32,642 bases of DNA, from contig NZ_JAFCJX010000050.1 in the NCBI RefSeq assembly GCF_018130695.1, forward strand, positions 1 to 32,642, given 5' to 3'. The position numbers and the translations under genes are program-made. Below are positions 14,095-21,887 of this stretch, piece by piece (within the stretch, counting starts at the first letter, position 1; the number at the start of each line of letters is the position of its first letter). Origin of the DNA: Bradyrhizobium jicamae. Lineage in GTDB: Bacteria > Pseudomonadota > Alphaproteobacteria > Rhizobiales > Xanthobacteraceae. The notes under the pieces were generated by a model. That model saw nothing but the letters and a program-made list of their open reading frames with translations, ran no database searches and was not told the origin of the DNA.

Positions 14095-14529
14095 CTACAC
14101 AGCCATCCGCGGCAGGTGAATGGGATAGCCGACGGTCTGCTCGACAAGGTCAAAGGTATCGACCAGCACGCGGAAGCCGGTCAGCTTGCCGGCCTTGAAC
14201 TGCGCGAAATGGGCGATGCGCAGCGAGACCGGCTTGTTGGAATCCAGCGCGGTCAGCGAATAGCGCATCATCGAGGCCGCGGAGTCGACGCCGAGCATGA
14301 TCTGTTCGCGGTCGAAGCGGTGGACGCGGACGTTCTCGCCGATCTGCCTGATCACCTCGAGCACGGCGTTCTTGCCGTGGCGCGAGCCGAAGAACGGAAA
14401 CATGTCGATCGGGCCATAGATCGCCCATTCGACGTCGTCATCGAGCAACGGCTCGAGGTCATCAAGCTGGCGTTCGTTGATCGCGCGGTGCAACGCGCGC
14501 GAGAAACGCCAGAGACTGTGCTCTGTCAT
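14095..14529 (-). CDS. NTF2/SnoaL-like protein (copy 1)
   Basis: A 144-residue single-domain protein of the NTF2/SnoaL-like (cone-barrel) superfamily: N-terminal helices (FSRALHRAINERQLDDLEPL), then DDDVEWAIYG, and beta strands to the end. It shares with the two genes near 15294-16249 the signature PIDMFPFFGSRHGK (about 40-53) and, near the C-terminus, VDTFDLVEQ. Members act as small-molecule isomerases, hydrolases or binding proteins; catalytic residues cannot be fixed here. ATG at 14529 follows aggacagaccag. It stands about 0.8 kb from its paralogues. Function unknown. Confidence 0.82.
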   Translation of the reverse strand: MTEHSLWRFSRALHRAINERQLDDLEPLLDDDVEWAIYGPIDMFPFFGSRHGKNAVLEVIRQIGENVRVHRFDREQIMLGVDSAASMMRYSLTALDSNKPVSLRIAHFAQFKAGKLTGFRVLVDTFDLVEQTVGYPIHLPRMAV

Positions 14530-14719
14530 TCTGGTCTGTCCTGAAACTGGATTGCAAAGAACCGCAACGGCCCATGGGGCGTCAGCGCCGACGCCGTGCC
14601 AGGTTGCGGTCAACAACGATTGCGTCTTCAAATAGATCAGATCAGCTGAAATACAATTGTCATTTTCGCAATGCACAACTGCGGGCGATTTTACGGAGTT
14701 GTGAGGCGATCGCGCCCTG

Positions 14720-14986
14720 TCAGCGCTCGCCTGGCCGCACCGGCCGACGCTCGATGGCGATCTCGCTGTCGCGGACCGCGATCACGCCGAACAGCAGCGC
14801 GCCGCCGAGGCCGCCGATCGCAGCGCCCAGGGGCATGAAGGTTAGAAACACCAAAGTGGCGCTATATCCTTCAGAATTCGGGATTTTGAAGATTTCGACC
14901 GCGGCGAGCCCGGCTCCGATGCCGAGCGCCGCACCGCCCAATGCGCCGAGCGCGAGACCCAGCAGAGCCAACAGCGCAACTTTCAT
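14720..14986 (-). CDS. Small Gly/Ala-rich membrane protein
   Basis: An 88-residue protein with an N-terminal helix (LLALLGLALGALGGAALGIG) that could be a signal anchor, and a second hydrophobic stretch (about 44-70, LVFLTFMPLGAAIGGLGGAL), both rich in GxxxG-type packing motifs. The tail is basic (ERRPVRPGER). It is likely an integral inner-membrane protein with two helices. There is only a weak ribosome-binding site. It lies between NTF2-like genes, on the same strand. Function is unknown. Confidence 0.6.
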   Translation of the reverse strand: MKVALLALLGLALGALGGAALGIGAGLAAVEIFKIPNSEGYSATLVFLTFMPLGAAIGGLGGALLFGVIAVRDSEIAIERRPVRPGER

Positions 14987-15142
14987 GACGGATCAACAGC
15001 CCCAACGTCCGCAACAAGCCCGGTGATATGTCTCGCTGGATGCGTTGAGGTTCAAAGCTGCCGCAAAATAACGCAGGGGGACTTGGGCGCGCAGGATTTG
15101 GGCAATTGTCCAATTTTTTGGAATTCCGTGTTCGTTGAAGGT

Positions 15143-15285
15143 CACCTCTCCCGCTTGCGGGGGAGGTCGCATCGCGAAGCGATGCGGGTGGGGGCTTTTG
15201 CCACGCAGGGAATCCCAGTGCGGAAGCACCCCCACCCGCCGCGCTCTGCGAGCGCGTCGGCCTCCCCCGCAAGCGGGAGAGGCGA
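15143..15285. repeat. Long palindromic repeat (CTCTCCCGC...GCGGGAGAG)
   Basis: Outer arms cacctctcccgcttgcggg and cccgcaagcgggagaggcg flank inner pieces gcatcgcgaagcgatgc and gggtggggg...cccccaccc. The element fills most of the 307-bp gap between genes at 14986 and 15294 and could fold into a long cruciform or a bidirectional hairpin. Related elements are at 21888-22113 and 24922-25070. The remainder of the gap (14987-15142) shows nothing I recognise. Confidence 0.8.
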
Positions 15286-15293
15286 AGGGCCCC

Positions 15294-15752
15294 CTAAATC
15301 CCGCTGCCTGAGCTGCCCTCGTCTCCGGCCAGCTCCGCCGCGACGTCGCGCTCCAGCACCTGCTGCACCAGGTCGAACGTGTCCATGACCTCCCGGATCT
15401 CGGTGATCAGCCCGTCGTGCAGGGTGTAGAAGGCGGCGATGTCGAACTGCACGACGCGGTTGTTGTCGCGCTTGCGGAAGAACACGCGGATATGGGCGGC
15501 GACCTTGTCGCCCTCGGCGACGAGTGTCGGCAGCTCGTAGCGCAGCTCCGAATAGCGGGCGTGGACGGTGGTCCACATCGCCTTCATCTCGGCCTTGCCG
15601 CGGTGCTGGCCCATATGCGGCAGGATGTCGATCGGCGCGTTCGCGAGGAAGGCGATGTCGTCGCTGCAGCGTGCCAGTGCGCCGTCGATGTCGCCGGCAT
15701 AGAAGACGTCGAGGAAGTTCAGGATCCGCTGCCGGTTGAGATCGCCGCTCAC
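15294..15752 (-). CDS. NTF2/SnoaL-like protein (copy 2)
   Basis: A 152-residue NTF2/SnoaL-like protein: FLDVFYAGDIDGALARCSDD (helical start), the shared signature PIDILPHMGQHRGK, central strands ending VQFDIAAFYTLHDG, and the shared C-terminal MDTFDLVQQ. It starts at GTG 15752, which overlaps the stop of the upstream paralogue by four bases (GTGA), so the two are translationally coupled in one operon. No signal peptide. The C-terminal tail is Gly/Ser-rich. Its natural partner is probably the protein encoded at 15749-16249, with which it may form a heterodimer; ligand unknown. Confidence 0.85.
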   Translation of the reverse strand: MSGDLNRQRILNFLDVFYAGDIDGALARCSDDIAFLANAPIDILPHMGQHRGKAEMKAMWTTVHARYSELRYELPTLVAEGDKVAAHIRVFFRKRDNNRVVQFDIAAFYTLHDGLITEIREVMDTFDLVQQVLERDVAAELAGDEGSSGSGI

Positions 15753-16249
15753 ATCCGCTCCTTGGCCGGCGCTTCCTCGAGTTGCCGCGCGAGGCCGGTT
15801 TCCGTCTTCAGCATGTTAACGACGTCGCGCCCCGTGAGTTGCTCGATCGCGTCGACCGTGTCGAGGAACGCGCGCATGTCGGCGATCAGGCCGTGGCGGA
15901 ACGCGAAGAAGTTGCCGGCGGTGAGGCGGATGACGCGGCCGTCGCTGCGCTTGGTCAGGGACACTTCGAGGATCGCCGCGGCGCCGTCGGCGCTCGCGGT
16001 GAGGAAGCTGATCTCGAAGCTGCGCCGGCTGTAGCGCGCTGCCTGGTGGCGCAGCAACTCGGCGACCGCCGCCTTGCCCTGGCGCGGGCCGAGATGCGGA
16101 AACAACTCGATCGGCAGATAGGCCAGCGTCGAGATGTCATCGGTGCAGCAGGCCAGCGCCGCGTCGATATCCCCGGCATAGCTCGCCTCGAGATATCTGA
16201 GCACGCGCCGGCGATGAAGCTGCTCGACCATGTCACGCTCCGCGATCAC
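15749..16249 (-). CDS. NTF2/SnoaL-like protein (copy 3)
   Basis: A 166-residue NTF2/SnoaL-like protein with YLEASYAGDIDAALACCTDD, signature PIELFPHLGPRQGK and C-terminal LDTVDAIEQLTGRDV, closely matching copy 2 in layout. First of a two-gene operon. The start is GTG 16249 with ggag 6 bases upstream, or ATG 16231 (MVEQLHRR...) with ggag at similar spacing; I keep the longer form without strong preference. The C-terminal 20 residues (LARQLEEAPAKERM) are extra relative to copy 1. Function unknown; family folds bind small hydrophobic ligands. Confidence 0.83.
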   Translation of the reverse strand: MIAERDMVEQLHRRRVLRYLEASYAGDIDAALACCTDDISTLAYLPIELFPHLGPRQGKAAVAELLRHQAARYSRRSFEISFLTASADGAAAILEVSLTKRSDGRVIRLTAGNFFAFRHGLIADMRAFLDTVDAIEQLTGRDVVNMLKTETGLARQLEEAPAKERM

Positions 16250-16271
16250 GCAAACTCCGACTCACAGGCTA

Positions 16272-16319
16272 GAGCATGACGGGGCGAGGCGTAAGCGGCT
16301 TTCAGCAAGGATCATACTC
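16272..16319. repeat. GAGCATGATC repeat, degenerate full-length copy
   Basis: A 48-bp copy with ends gagcatga and gatcatactc and inner aagcggctttcagcaag, aligning along its whole length with the minus strand of 9703-9751 but with scattered changes. The rest of the 16250-16562 gap, 313 bp, shows no further gene or motif that I can support. Confidence 0.65.
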
Positions 16320-16562
16320 ATGGATAAGATGAATGGTGCGACAATCGGCAACGCCGAAGGTAACGCGCGCCTGCGACTCAGGCGGTGCGATGAGCAGGAT
16401 TTATGTCGCCATAAGCAATGTCGCGCGTGATCCAATTGGGCTACGCGACCCGCGCCGCAGCCGCTCAGCCGCAGGTTGCTTCGTGCACGGGACCGGGCAG
16501 AGGAACCGCTGCACCGGCATCGCCGTTGTGGATGCAGATATATTCACCGGAGAGACCGCATC

Positions 16563-16796
16563 ATGAAATCAGCGTTGCTTGCCGCGACCATCGCTATCGC
16601 CGCTGTGGCTGTCGCGTCGCCCGCGAACGCCAAGGGCTGCATCAAGGGCGCCATCGTCGGCGGCGTCGCCGGCCATTATGCCGGCCATCACGGTGTGCTC
16701 GGCGCTGCCGCCGGCTGTCTCTATGGCCGCCACCACGCCAAGGAACAGCAGCGGCAACAGACGCAGGGACAGGGCACGCAGCAGAACAAGCTGTAG
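16563..16796 (+). CDS. Small secreted glycine-zipper protein
   Basis: A 77-residue protein with a signal peptide (1-23, LLAATIAIAAVAVASPANA, cleavage before KG) and a short glycine-zipper core (GAIVGGVAGHYAGHHG), two cysteines (CIKG, GCLYG) and a Gln-rich tail. It is probably periplasmic or outer-membrane associated. ATG at 16563 follows ccggagagacc. Small glycine-zipper proteins of this type are common in rhizobia, where their role is unclear. It stands alone, followed by a palindromic repeat. Confidence 0.75.
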   Translation: MKSALLAATIAIAAVAVASPANAKGCIKGAIVGGVAGHYAGHHGVLGAAAGCLYGRHHAKEQQRQQTQGQGTQQNKL

Positions 16797-16814
16797 TTCC
16801 TTGTTGCTCTTCTC

Positions 16815-16961
16815 GTCATTGCGAGAAGCGAAGCGACGACTTGTCCGCCGTAGCTCAACGAGCGAAGGCGGAAGCAATACACCGAGCCGCGTATGTGGAA
16901 CGATGGATTGCTTCCGCCTTCGCCAAGGCTTCGGCGGACAAGTCGCTTCGCTCGCAATGAC
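16815..16961. repeat. Palindromic repeat (GTCATTGCGAG...CTCGCAATGAC)
   Basis: A 147-bp imperfect palindrome with ends gtcattgcgag and ctcgcaatgac and inner gaagcgaagcgac, acttgtccgcc, gaaggcggaagcaat and their complements. From memory this is a widespread Rhizobiales repeat. A small remnant (cgtcattgcgaggagtcgtag) occurs at 31673. Confidence 0.85.
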
Positions 16962-17021
16962 AGTTTCTCCGGAACGCCGTCCGCGCGGGCGGCGTTGTCT
17001 CCTTGCGTAACGGAGACTTTG

Positions 17022-17213
17022 ATGACGAAACCTCAGACCAAACACATCCAGCCCGTTCCCGACGAGAACCAGAGCCACAAGGGCCCCGGCAGCACGCCCG
17101 GCGTTCCCCTCGACACCACCAAAGGCCATCGCGACGACGAGAAGCACAACATCCGCGAACAGGCCGCGCACGGCAATCTGACGCAGAACACCAGCAATCG
17201 AAGGTCGGGCTAA
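17022..17213 (+). CDS. Small hydrophilic protein, probably disordered
   Basis: A 63-residue protein (MTKPQTKHIQPVPDENQSHK...) rich in Asn, Gln, His, Asp and Gly, with no hydrophobic segment, so likely disordered and cytosolic. ATG at 17022 follows cggagac. The motifs KGPGSTPGVPLDTTKGH and REQAAHGNLTQNTSNRRSG are visible. Small hydrophilic proteins of this sort occur in Bradyrhizobium and are sometimes stress-related, but there is no specific evidence here. It is flanked on both sides by palindromic repeats. Confidence 0.6.
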   Translation: MTKPQTKHIQPVPDENQSHKGPGSTPGVPLDTTKGHRDDEKHNIREQAAHGNLTQNTSNRRSG

Positions 17214-17224
17214 GCTCGCAGTCG

Positions 17225-17310
17225 GTAGGATGGGTGGAGCGCAAGCGATACCCATCACCTGCGTGCGGCGTGGCGAGATGATGGGTATCGCTCCGCTCCA
17301 CCCATCCTAC
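17225..17310. repeat. Palindromic repeat (GTAGGATGGGTGGAGCG...)
   Basis: An 86-bp imperfect palindrome: left arm gtaggatgggtggagcg, right arm cgctccacccatcctac, with inner gcgatacccatca and gatgggtatcgc. It lies 12 bp after the stop of the small gene at 17022 and could serve as its terminator. Common in Bradyrhizobium as I recall. Confidence 0.85.
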
Positions 17311-17390
17311 GCGCCTCCCTGCGTGATTCACATCACGGCACCCTCCGCCCCGCCGCGCCAGATTGGCCGCAGCACCACCGAGGGATCGCC

Positions 17391-17777
17391 ATGACCGCCA
17401 TCGCCGACCAGAAATCCCCAGCCCAGAACCGCCTCGAAGGCTTTGCGTTGACGGCCCTGCTGCGGGGCTTTCCGACCTATGCCGGCGTCGTGCTGCTGAT
17501 GAAGCTGTCCGAGTCCCGCCAGGTGGTGGGCGGCCCGATCGGCCCGGCGATCTTCATCACGATCGCCTCGCTGGTTCACGCCTGGCTGACGCCGATCCTG
17601 GCGCGCCGGTTTCCGCGGCTGTGCGGCCAGAACCACGACGCCGTGTTCTACGATGCGAGCCTGTCGTTCACCGACAAGATCGCCCGCTGGCGCGTCGCGC
17701 CGAAGGCCTCGGTCGAGCTGGTGACGATGGTGATGCTGCTGTCGCTACTTGCGGTTGCGGCCGCGAGCATGCGATAG
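17391..17777 (+). CDS. Paralogous membrane protein A (128 aa)
   Basis: A 128-residue protein with three likely membrane stretches: about 28-40, 53-70 and 108-126 (TMVMLLSLLAVAAAS). It opens with MTAIADQKSPAQNRLEGF and carries the conserved FYDASLSFTDKI (86-97), which is shared with the next gene. By hand alignment it is about 52% identical (67 of 128) to the protein at 17857 without any gap, so the pair arose by tandem duplication. The start is supported by ggatcgcc before the ATG in both copies. Function is unknown; likely inner membrane. Confidence 0.75.
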   Translation: MTAIADQKSPAQNRLEGFALTALLRGFPTYAGVVLLMKLSESRQVVGGPIGPAIFITIASLVHAWLTPILARRFPRLCGQNHDAVFYDASLSFTDKIARWRVAPKASVELVTMVMLLSLLAVAAASMR

Positions 17778-17856
17778 TTCGCCGGCTACCAGGCCGCGAC
17801 CTGCGTCGCGGCTTGCCATGATCGGGTGACCGCATCGCTGGAACAGGATCGCTGCC

Positions 17857-18243
17857 ATGACCGCCATCGCCGCCGCGAAATCCCCGGCGCAGAACCGACT
17901 CGAAGCCTTTGTGCTCACCGCGCTGTTCCAGGGCCTGCCGACCATCGCCACTGTCGCGCTGATCTACAAGCTGATCGGCTTCCGCCCGATCGTCGGCCAG
18001 CCCTACGGCGCCGTCACCTTCGTCGCGATGGCCACGCTGTTTTATGGCTTGCTGACGCCCTGGCTCGCCGCCTGCTCCGAGCGGATCCGCGAGGCGGCCT
18101 ACGAGCCGCTGTTCTACGACGCGACGCTGTCCTTCACCGACAAGATCACGCAATGGCTGATCCGGCCGAAGACCTCGCAGCAACTGCTGACGACGGTGAT
18201 CATGATGTCGCTGCTGGCGGTGGTGGCGGCGAGCGTAACGTAG
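17857..18243 (+). CDS. Paralogous membrane protein B (128 aa)
   Basis: A 128-residue membrane protein, the tandem copy of the gene at 17391, with the same length and the shared MTAIAAAKSPAQNRLEAF start and FYDATLSFTDKI block (86-97). The C-terminal helix is LLTTVIMMSLLAVVAAS. The spacing between the two genes is 79 bp, so they may be co-transcribed, and the small membrane gene at 18263 follows after 19 bp. Divergence of the middle part (40-83) compared with the conserved ends suggests that the ends carry the function. I do not recognise a family. Confidence 0.75.
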   Translation: MTAIAAAKSPAQNRLEAFVLTALFQGLPTIATVALIYKLIGFRPIVGQPYGAVTFVAMATLFYGLLTPWLAACSERIREAAYEPLFYDATLSFTDKITQWLIRPKTSQQLLTTVIMMSLLAVVAASVT

Positions 18244-18262
18244 CACGCCGCGGGACCGGCCC

Positions 18263-18481
18263 GTGAACCTCATGCACTGGCAGGCGCGGACGATCGACGA
18301 ACTGCACGGGCTGAAGCTGTTCTGGGGCACGATCTTCGCCGCTGTCTTCCTCTGCCTCGTTCTGGCGTTTGCAATCAGGGCGATCCGCTCGCGCGGCGTC
18401 AAGTATAACTGGCTCGCCGTGCTGGCGTCGTTCTCGGCGATCGGCTTGGTGATCTATCTGATGTTCTTTGTTCAGGTTTGA
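18263..18481 (+). CDS. Small two-helix membrane protein
   Basis: A 72-residue protein with two predicted membrane helices (about 21-42, LFWGTIFAAVFLCLVLAFAI, and 50-70). GTG at 18263 or ATG at 18272 (MHWQARTIDELHGL) is the start; no clear Shine-Dalgarno separates them. The loop is basic (RAIRSRGVKY). It follows the paralogue pair by 19 bp and precedes the antidote-type gene by 19 bp, so all four may form one transcript. Function unknown. Confidence 0.65.
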   Translation: MNLMHWQARTIDELHGLKLFWGTIFAAVFLCLVLAFAIRAIRSRGVKYNWLAVLASFSAIGLVIYLMFFVQV

Positions 18482-18500
18482 GCAATGCGGGATAGCGAAA

Positions 18501-18797
18501 ATGGCCAAAACAAAGCCATTCGATGCGGCTGAATATCTCGATAGTCCCGAGATGATTGCAGCGTACCTCAACGAGGCATTCGAATCCGAAGACGCATCTG
18601 CAATCGCAATTGCCATCGGCGCTGTTGCACGCGCGCGCGGGATGAGCGCGGTGGCAGAAAAAGCCGGACTCTCGCGCGAGAATTTGTATCGGGCGCTGGG
18701 TGGGGAAGCGAAACCGGAGTTCAGCACCGTCATCAAGGTGCTTCACGCGCTCGGCATCGATCTGGTCGCGCAGCCTCAGGGAACGAAAGCCGCATAA
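18501..18797 (+). CDS. Addiction-module antidote-type HTH protein (no toxin seen)
   Basis: A 98-residue protein matching the HigA-like putative antidote family (COG3636 type): N-terminal KPFDAAEYLDSPEMIAAYLN, then EDASAIAIAIGAVARARGMS, then an HTH (about 52-78) with VAEKAGLSRENLYRAL. In this family a RelE/HigB-type toxin is normally encoded just upstream; here the upstream gene is a membrane protein and no toxin frame is present, so it is an orphan. The coding sequence is less GC-rich than its neighbours, hinting at acquisition. Start ATG 18501 has a weak Shine-Dalgarno. The stop lies at the edge of a 15-bp tandem duplication. Confidence 0.8.
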   Translation: MAKTKPFDAAEYLDSPEMIAAYLNEAFESEDASAIAIAIGAVARARGMSAVAEKAGLSRENLYRALGGEAKPEFSTVIKVLHALGIDLVAQPQGTKAA

Positions 18798-18811
18798 ACG
18801 AAAGCCGCATA
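18782..18811. repeat. 15-bp tandem duplication over a stop codon
   Basis: aacgaaagccgcata is repeated exactly at 18782-18796 and 18797-18811. The stop codon (taa, 18795-18797) of the antidote-type gene spans the junction of the two copies. Confidence 0.92.
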
Positions 18812-18864
18812 GAAGGCCGACGCTCGTCAGCTGCGGTGCCCAGCCACGGACGTGAGCGACTTGT

Positions 18865-21792
18865 TCACCGCTTCTTCCACCCACCCCGTTTCCCCGGCGC
18901 ACCCCCGCCGCTCCGCGGCGACGGCCCGAACTCCGGGCCCGACTGCCGCGAGTCCGTTGGCTGGATGATCCTGCTCGTGGTCCCGAACGGCTTTGCCGGC
19001 AGCGCGCCGTCGGGGCGGTAGGGCAGGGACTCCGGGCCGTGCATCTCGTCGAGATGCGGCTTGTGGACGCGCGAGCCGGTCTTGCCGCTGCGGCCGGCCT
19101 TGACCGCGGTCGCCGCAGCCTTGTTCTTCATCGCGCTGACGGGGAGGTTGGCGGCGTCGCCGTATTTCTTCGTGCCGGCGTAAGCGCCGGCCTGCTTCTG
19201 GACGCTGCGTTGTTTGGCGGTGGGATCGTCGACCACGGCCATCTCGGTGGCGCGGAGGCGTTTGACTTCGTCGCGGAGGCGGGCGGCTTCCTCGAAGTTC
19301 AGGTCGGCGGCGGCTTCGCGCATTCTGGTTTCGAGGTCGCTCAGCACCGCCTCGAAATTGTGGCCGATTGAGATCACATCGTCCGCCATGCCGCCGTCGC
19401 CGATCTCGACCAGCACGTGGTCGCGCTCGTAGACGGAGTTGAGGATGTCGCCGATCGATTTCTTCACGCTCTCTGGCGTGATGCCGTTGGCCTGATTGTA
19501 TTCGACCTGCTTCTCGCGGCGGCGCGTGGTCTCGGCCATCGCGCGCTCCATCGAGCCGGTCATCTGGTCGGCATAGAGGATCACCTTGCCGTCGACGTTG
19601 CGCGCGGCGCGGCCGATGGTCTGGATCAGCGAGGTCTCGCTGCGCAGGAAACCTTCCTTGTCGGCGTCGAGGATCGCGACCAGCGCGCATTCGGGAATGT
19701 CGAGGCCTTCGCGCAGCAGGTTGATGCCGACCAGCGCGTCGAAGGCGCCCAGCCGAAGATCCCTGATGATCTCGATGCGCTCGATGGTGTCGATATCGCT
19801 GTGCATGTAGCGGACGCGGATGCCCTGCTCATGCAGATATTCGGTGAGATCCTCAGCCATGCGTTTTGTGAGAACCGTGATCAGCGAGCGATAGCCGGCA
19901 GCCGCGGTGGCGCGGACCTCGCCGACGAGATCGTCGACCTGGGTGCGGGCGGGGCGGATGTCGACGGGCGGATCAATCAGGCCGGTCGGGCGGATCACCT
20001 GCTCGGTGAACACGCCGCCAGACTCGTTCAGCTCCCAGCCGCTCGGCGTCGCCGACACCGCGACCGTCTGCGGCCGCATCATGTCCCATTCCTCGAAGCG
20101 GAGCGGGCGGTTGTCCATGCAGGAGGGCAGGCGGAAACCGTATTCGGCGAGCGTCGCCTTGCGGCGGAAGTCGCCGCGGAACATGCCGCCGATCTGCGGC
20201 ACGGTGACGTGGCTCTCGTCGGCGAACACCAGCGCGTTGTCGGGCACGTATTCGAACAGCGTCGGCGGCGGCTCGCCGGGACGGCGGCCGGTGAGGTAGC
20301 GCGAATAGTTCTCGATGCCGGCGCAACTGCCGGTCGCTTCCATCATCTCGAGATCGAAGGTGGTGCGCTGCTCCAGCCGCTGCGCTTCCAGCAGGCGGCC
20401 CTGGTCGTTGAGCTGGTCGAGGCGCAGCTTCAGCTCCGACTTGATCGACTTGATCGCCTGCACCAGGGTGGGGCGCGGCGTCACATAGTGCGAGTTGGCG
20501 TACATCTTGATGAATTCGAGCTCGTCCTGCTTGTGGCCGGTGAGCGGATCGAACTCCTCGATGGTCTCGATGGTGTCGCCGAACAGGTTCACGCGCCAGG
20601 CGCGGTCTTCATAGTGCGCCGGGAAGATGTCGATGACGTCGCCGCGGACGCGGAAGGTGCCGCGGGTGAATTCAGCCTGGGTGCGCTTGTACTGCAGCGC
20701 GACGAGGTCGGCGATCAGCTGGCGCTGGTCGATGCGCTCGCCCTTCTTCAGCGCAAAGGTCATCGCGGTGTAGGTTTCGACCGAGCCGATACCGTAGATG
20801 CAGGAGACCGAGGCGACGATGATGACGTCGTCGCGCTCGAGCAGCGCGCGGGTGGCCGAGTGGCGCATGCGGTCGATCTGCTCGTTGATCGAGGAGTCCT
20901 TTTCGATGTACGTGTCCGTCCGCGGCACATACGCCTCGGGCTGGTAGTAGTCGTAATAGCTGACGAAATATTCCACCGCGTTGTCGGGGAAGAAGTTCTT
21001 GAACTCGCCATAGAGCTGGGCGGCCAGCGTCTTGTTCGGCGCGAGGATCAGCGCCGGGCGCTGCGTCGCCTCGATGACCTTCGCCATCGTGTAGGTCTTG
21101 CCCGAGCCGGTGACGCCGAGCAGCACCTGGGTGCGGTCGTTGCGGTTGATGCCCTCGACCAGCTCGGCGATCGCGGTCGGCTGGTCGCCGCGCGGCTCGT
21201 AGGACGATTTGATCTCGAAGCGGACGCCGCCTTCGCTCTTCTCCGGGCGTGGCGGGCGATGCGGGGTCCAGACCCGCGTCGAGCCGTCGTCCTTGCGGAA
21301 CTCGGGGCGGCCCTCGCGGATCAGGTTTTCCAGGGCGTCGGCGGTCGCCTTGATGCCGAACGCTTCCATCTTGCTGCGCGGCGGCCGCGCCAGCGCCTCG
21401 TCGTCATCCTCGGCGGTCGGCAGCCCAAGCTGCCGCGCCAGCTCCGGATCGAGCGTCGGGATCGTGGCCGAGGTGCCGTAATTGGCCTGCGGCGCTTCCT
21501 CGAGTCCGGCCGCGTCGCGCTTGGCGACATCATCGCCGGCGCCGCGCGTCGACAGCCGCGCCCGATGCGCCGCCGCCTCGCCGCCGGCGCGGCGGTCCCA
21601 GGAATTATCCGGCGGTGGCTTCAGCCCGGTGCCCGAGCCCATGCCGGCATCGCCGCGGTTGATCGCGGGGTTCAGCAGTTCGGCGAGCGCCGGGCCGATC
21701 GGTTGGACGTCGGGCCTCGAGGCCTTAGAACTTGGCGCTTTGGATTTGGGGGATTTGCCGGGCTTTTTCGGAGTGCTTGGTGTCTTCGCCAT
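18865..21792 (-). CDS. uvrB: Excinuclease ABC subunit B
   Basis: A 975-residue UvrB, the damage-verifying helicase-like ATPase of nucleotide excision repair, which works with UvrA and UvrC. Walker A GVTGSGKT lies at about 225-232, the damage-inserting beta-hairpin region (YYDYYQPEAYVP) near 282, DESH near 525, the helicase C-terminal motifs after about 600, and the UvrC-interacting UVR motif (DLETRMREAAADLNFEEAAR) at about 814-850. Escherichia coli UvrB is about 673 residues, so this one has an N-terminal extension of roughly 190 residues (Lys/Ser/Pro-rich) and a C-terminal basic tail of about 110 residues. Both extensions look disordered. Start at 21792 is the first ATG. Confidence 0.97.
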   Translation of the reverse strand: MAKTPSTPKKPGKSPKSKAPSSKASRPDVQPIGPALAELLNPAINRGDAGMGSGTGLKPPPDNSWDRRAGGEAAAHRARLSTRGAGDDVAKRDAAGLEEAPQANYGTSATIPTLDPELARQLGLPTAEDDDEALARPPRSKMEAFGIKATADALENLIREGRPEFRKDDGSTRVWTPHRPPRPEKSEGGVRFEIKSSYEPRGDQPTAIAELVEGINRNDRTQVLLGVTGSGKTYTMAKVIEATQRPALILAPNKTLAAQLYGEFKNFFPDNAVEYFVSYYDYYQPEAYVPRTDTYIEKDSSINEQIDRMRHSATRALLERDDVIIVASVSCIYGIGSVETYTAMTFALKKGERIDQRQLIADLVALQYKRTQAEFTRGTFRVRGDVIDIFPAHYEDRAWRVNLFGDTIETIEEFDPLTGHKQDELEFIKMYANSHYVTPRPTLVQAIKSIKSELKLRLDQLNDQGRLLEAQRLEQRTTFDLEMMEATGSCAGIENYSRYLTGRRPGEPPPTLFEYVPDNALVFADESHVTVPQIGGMFRGDFRRKATLAEYGFRLPSCMDNRPLRFEEWDMMRPQTVAVSATPSGWELNESGGVFTEQVIRPTGLIDPPVDIRPARTQVDDLVGEVRATAAAGYRSLITVLTKRMAEDLTEYLHEQGIRVRYMHSDIDTIERIEIIRDLRLGAFDALVGINLLREGLDIPECALVAILDADKEGFLRSETSLIQTIGRAARNVDGKVILYADQMTGSMERAMAETTRRREKQVEYNQANGITPESVKKSIGDILNSVYERDHVLVEIGDGGMADDVISIGHNFEAVLSDLETRMREAAADLNFEEAARLRDEVKRLRATEMAVVDDPTAKQRSVQKQAGAYAGTKKYGDAANLPVSAMKNKAAATAVKAGRSGKTGSRVHKPHLDEMHGPESLPYRPDGALPAKPFGTTSRIIQPTDSRQSGPEFGPSPRSGGGAPGKRGGWKKR

Positions 21793-21887
21793 GGGGCGAA
21801 TATGGGACGAGTCCGCCGCTCAGGAAAGGGCGAATGCCTCGTCCGATTCACACTGCTGACAGCAGGTTGGCAGCAGGGTGTAGACCG

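Noticed and set aside
15143..15285. A CRISPR-like array
   Set aside because: The repeats are arms of one palindrome; there are no regular spacers and no cas genes.
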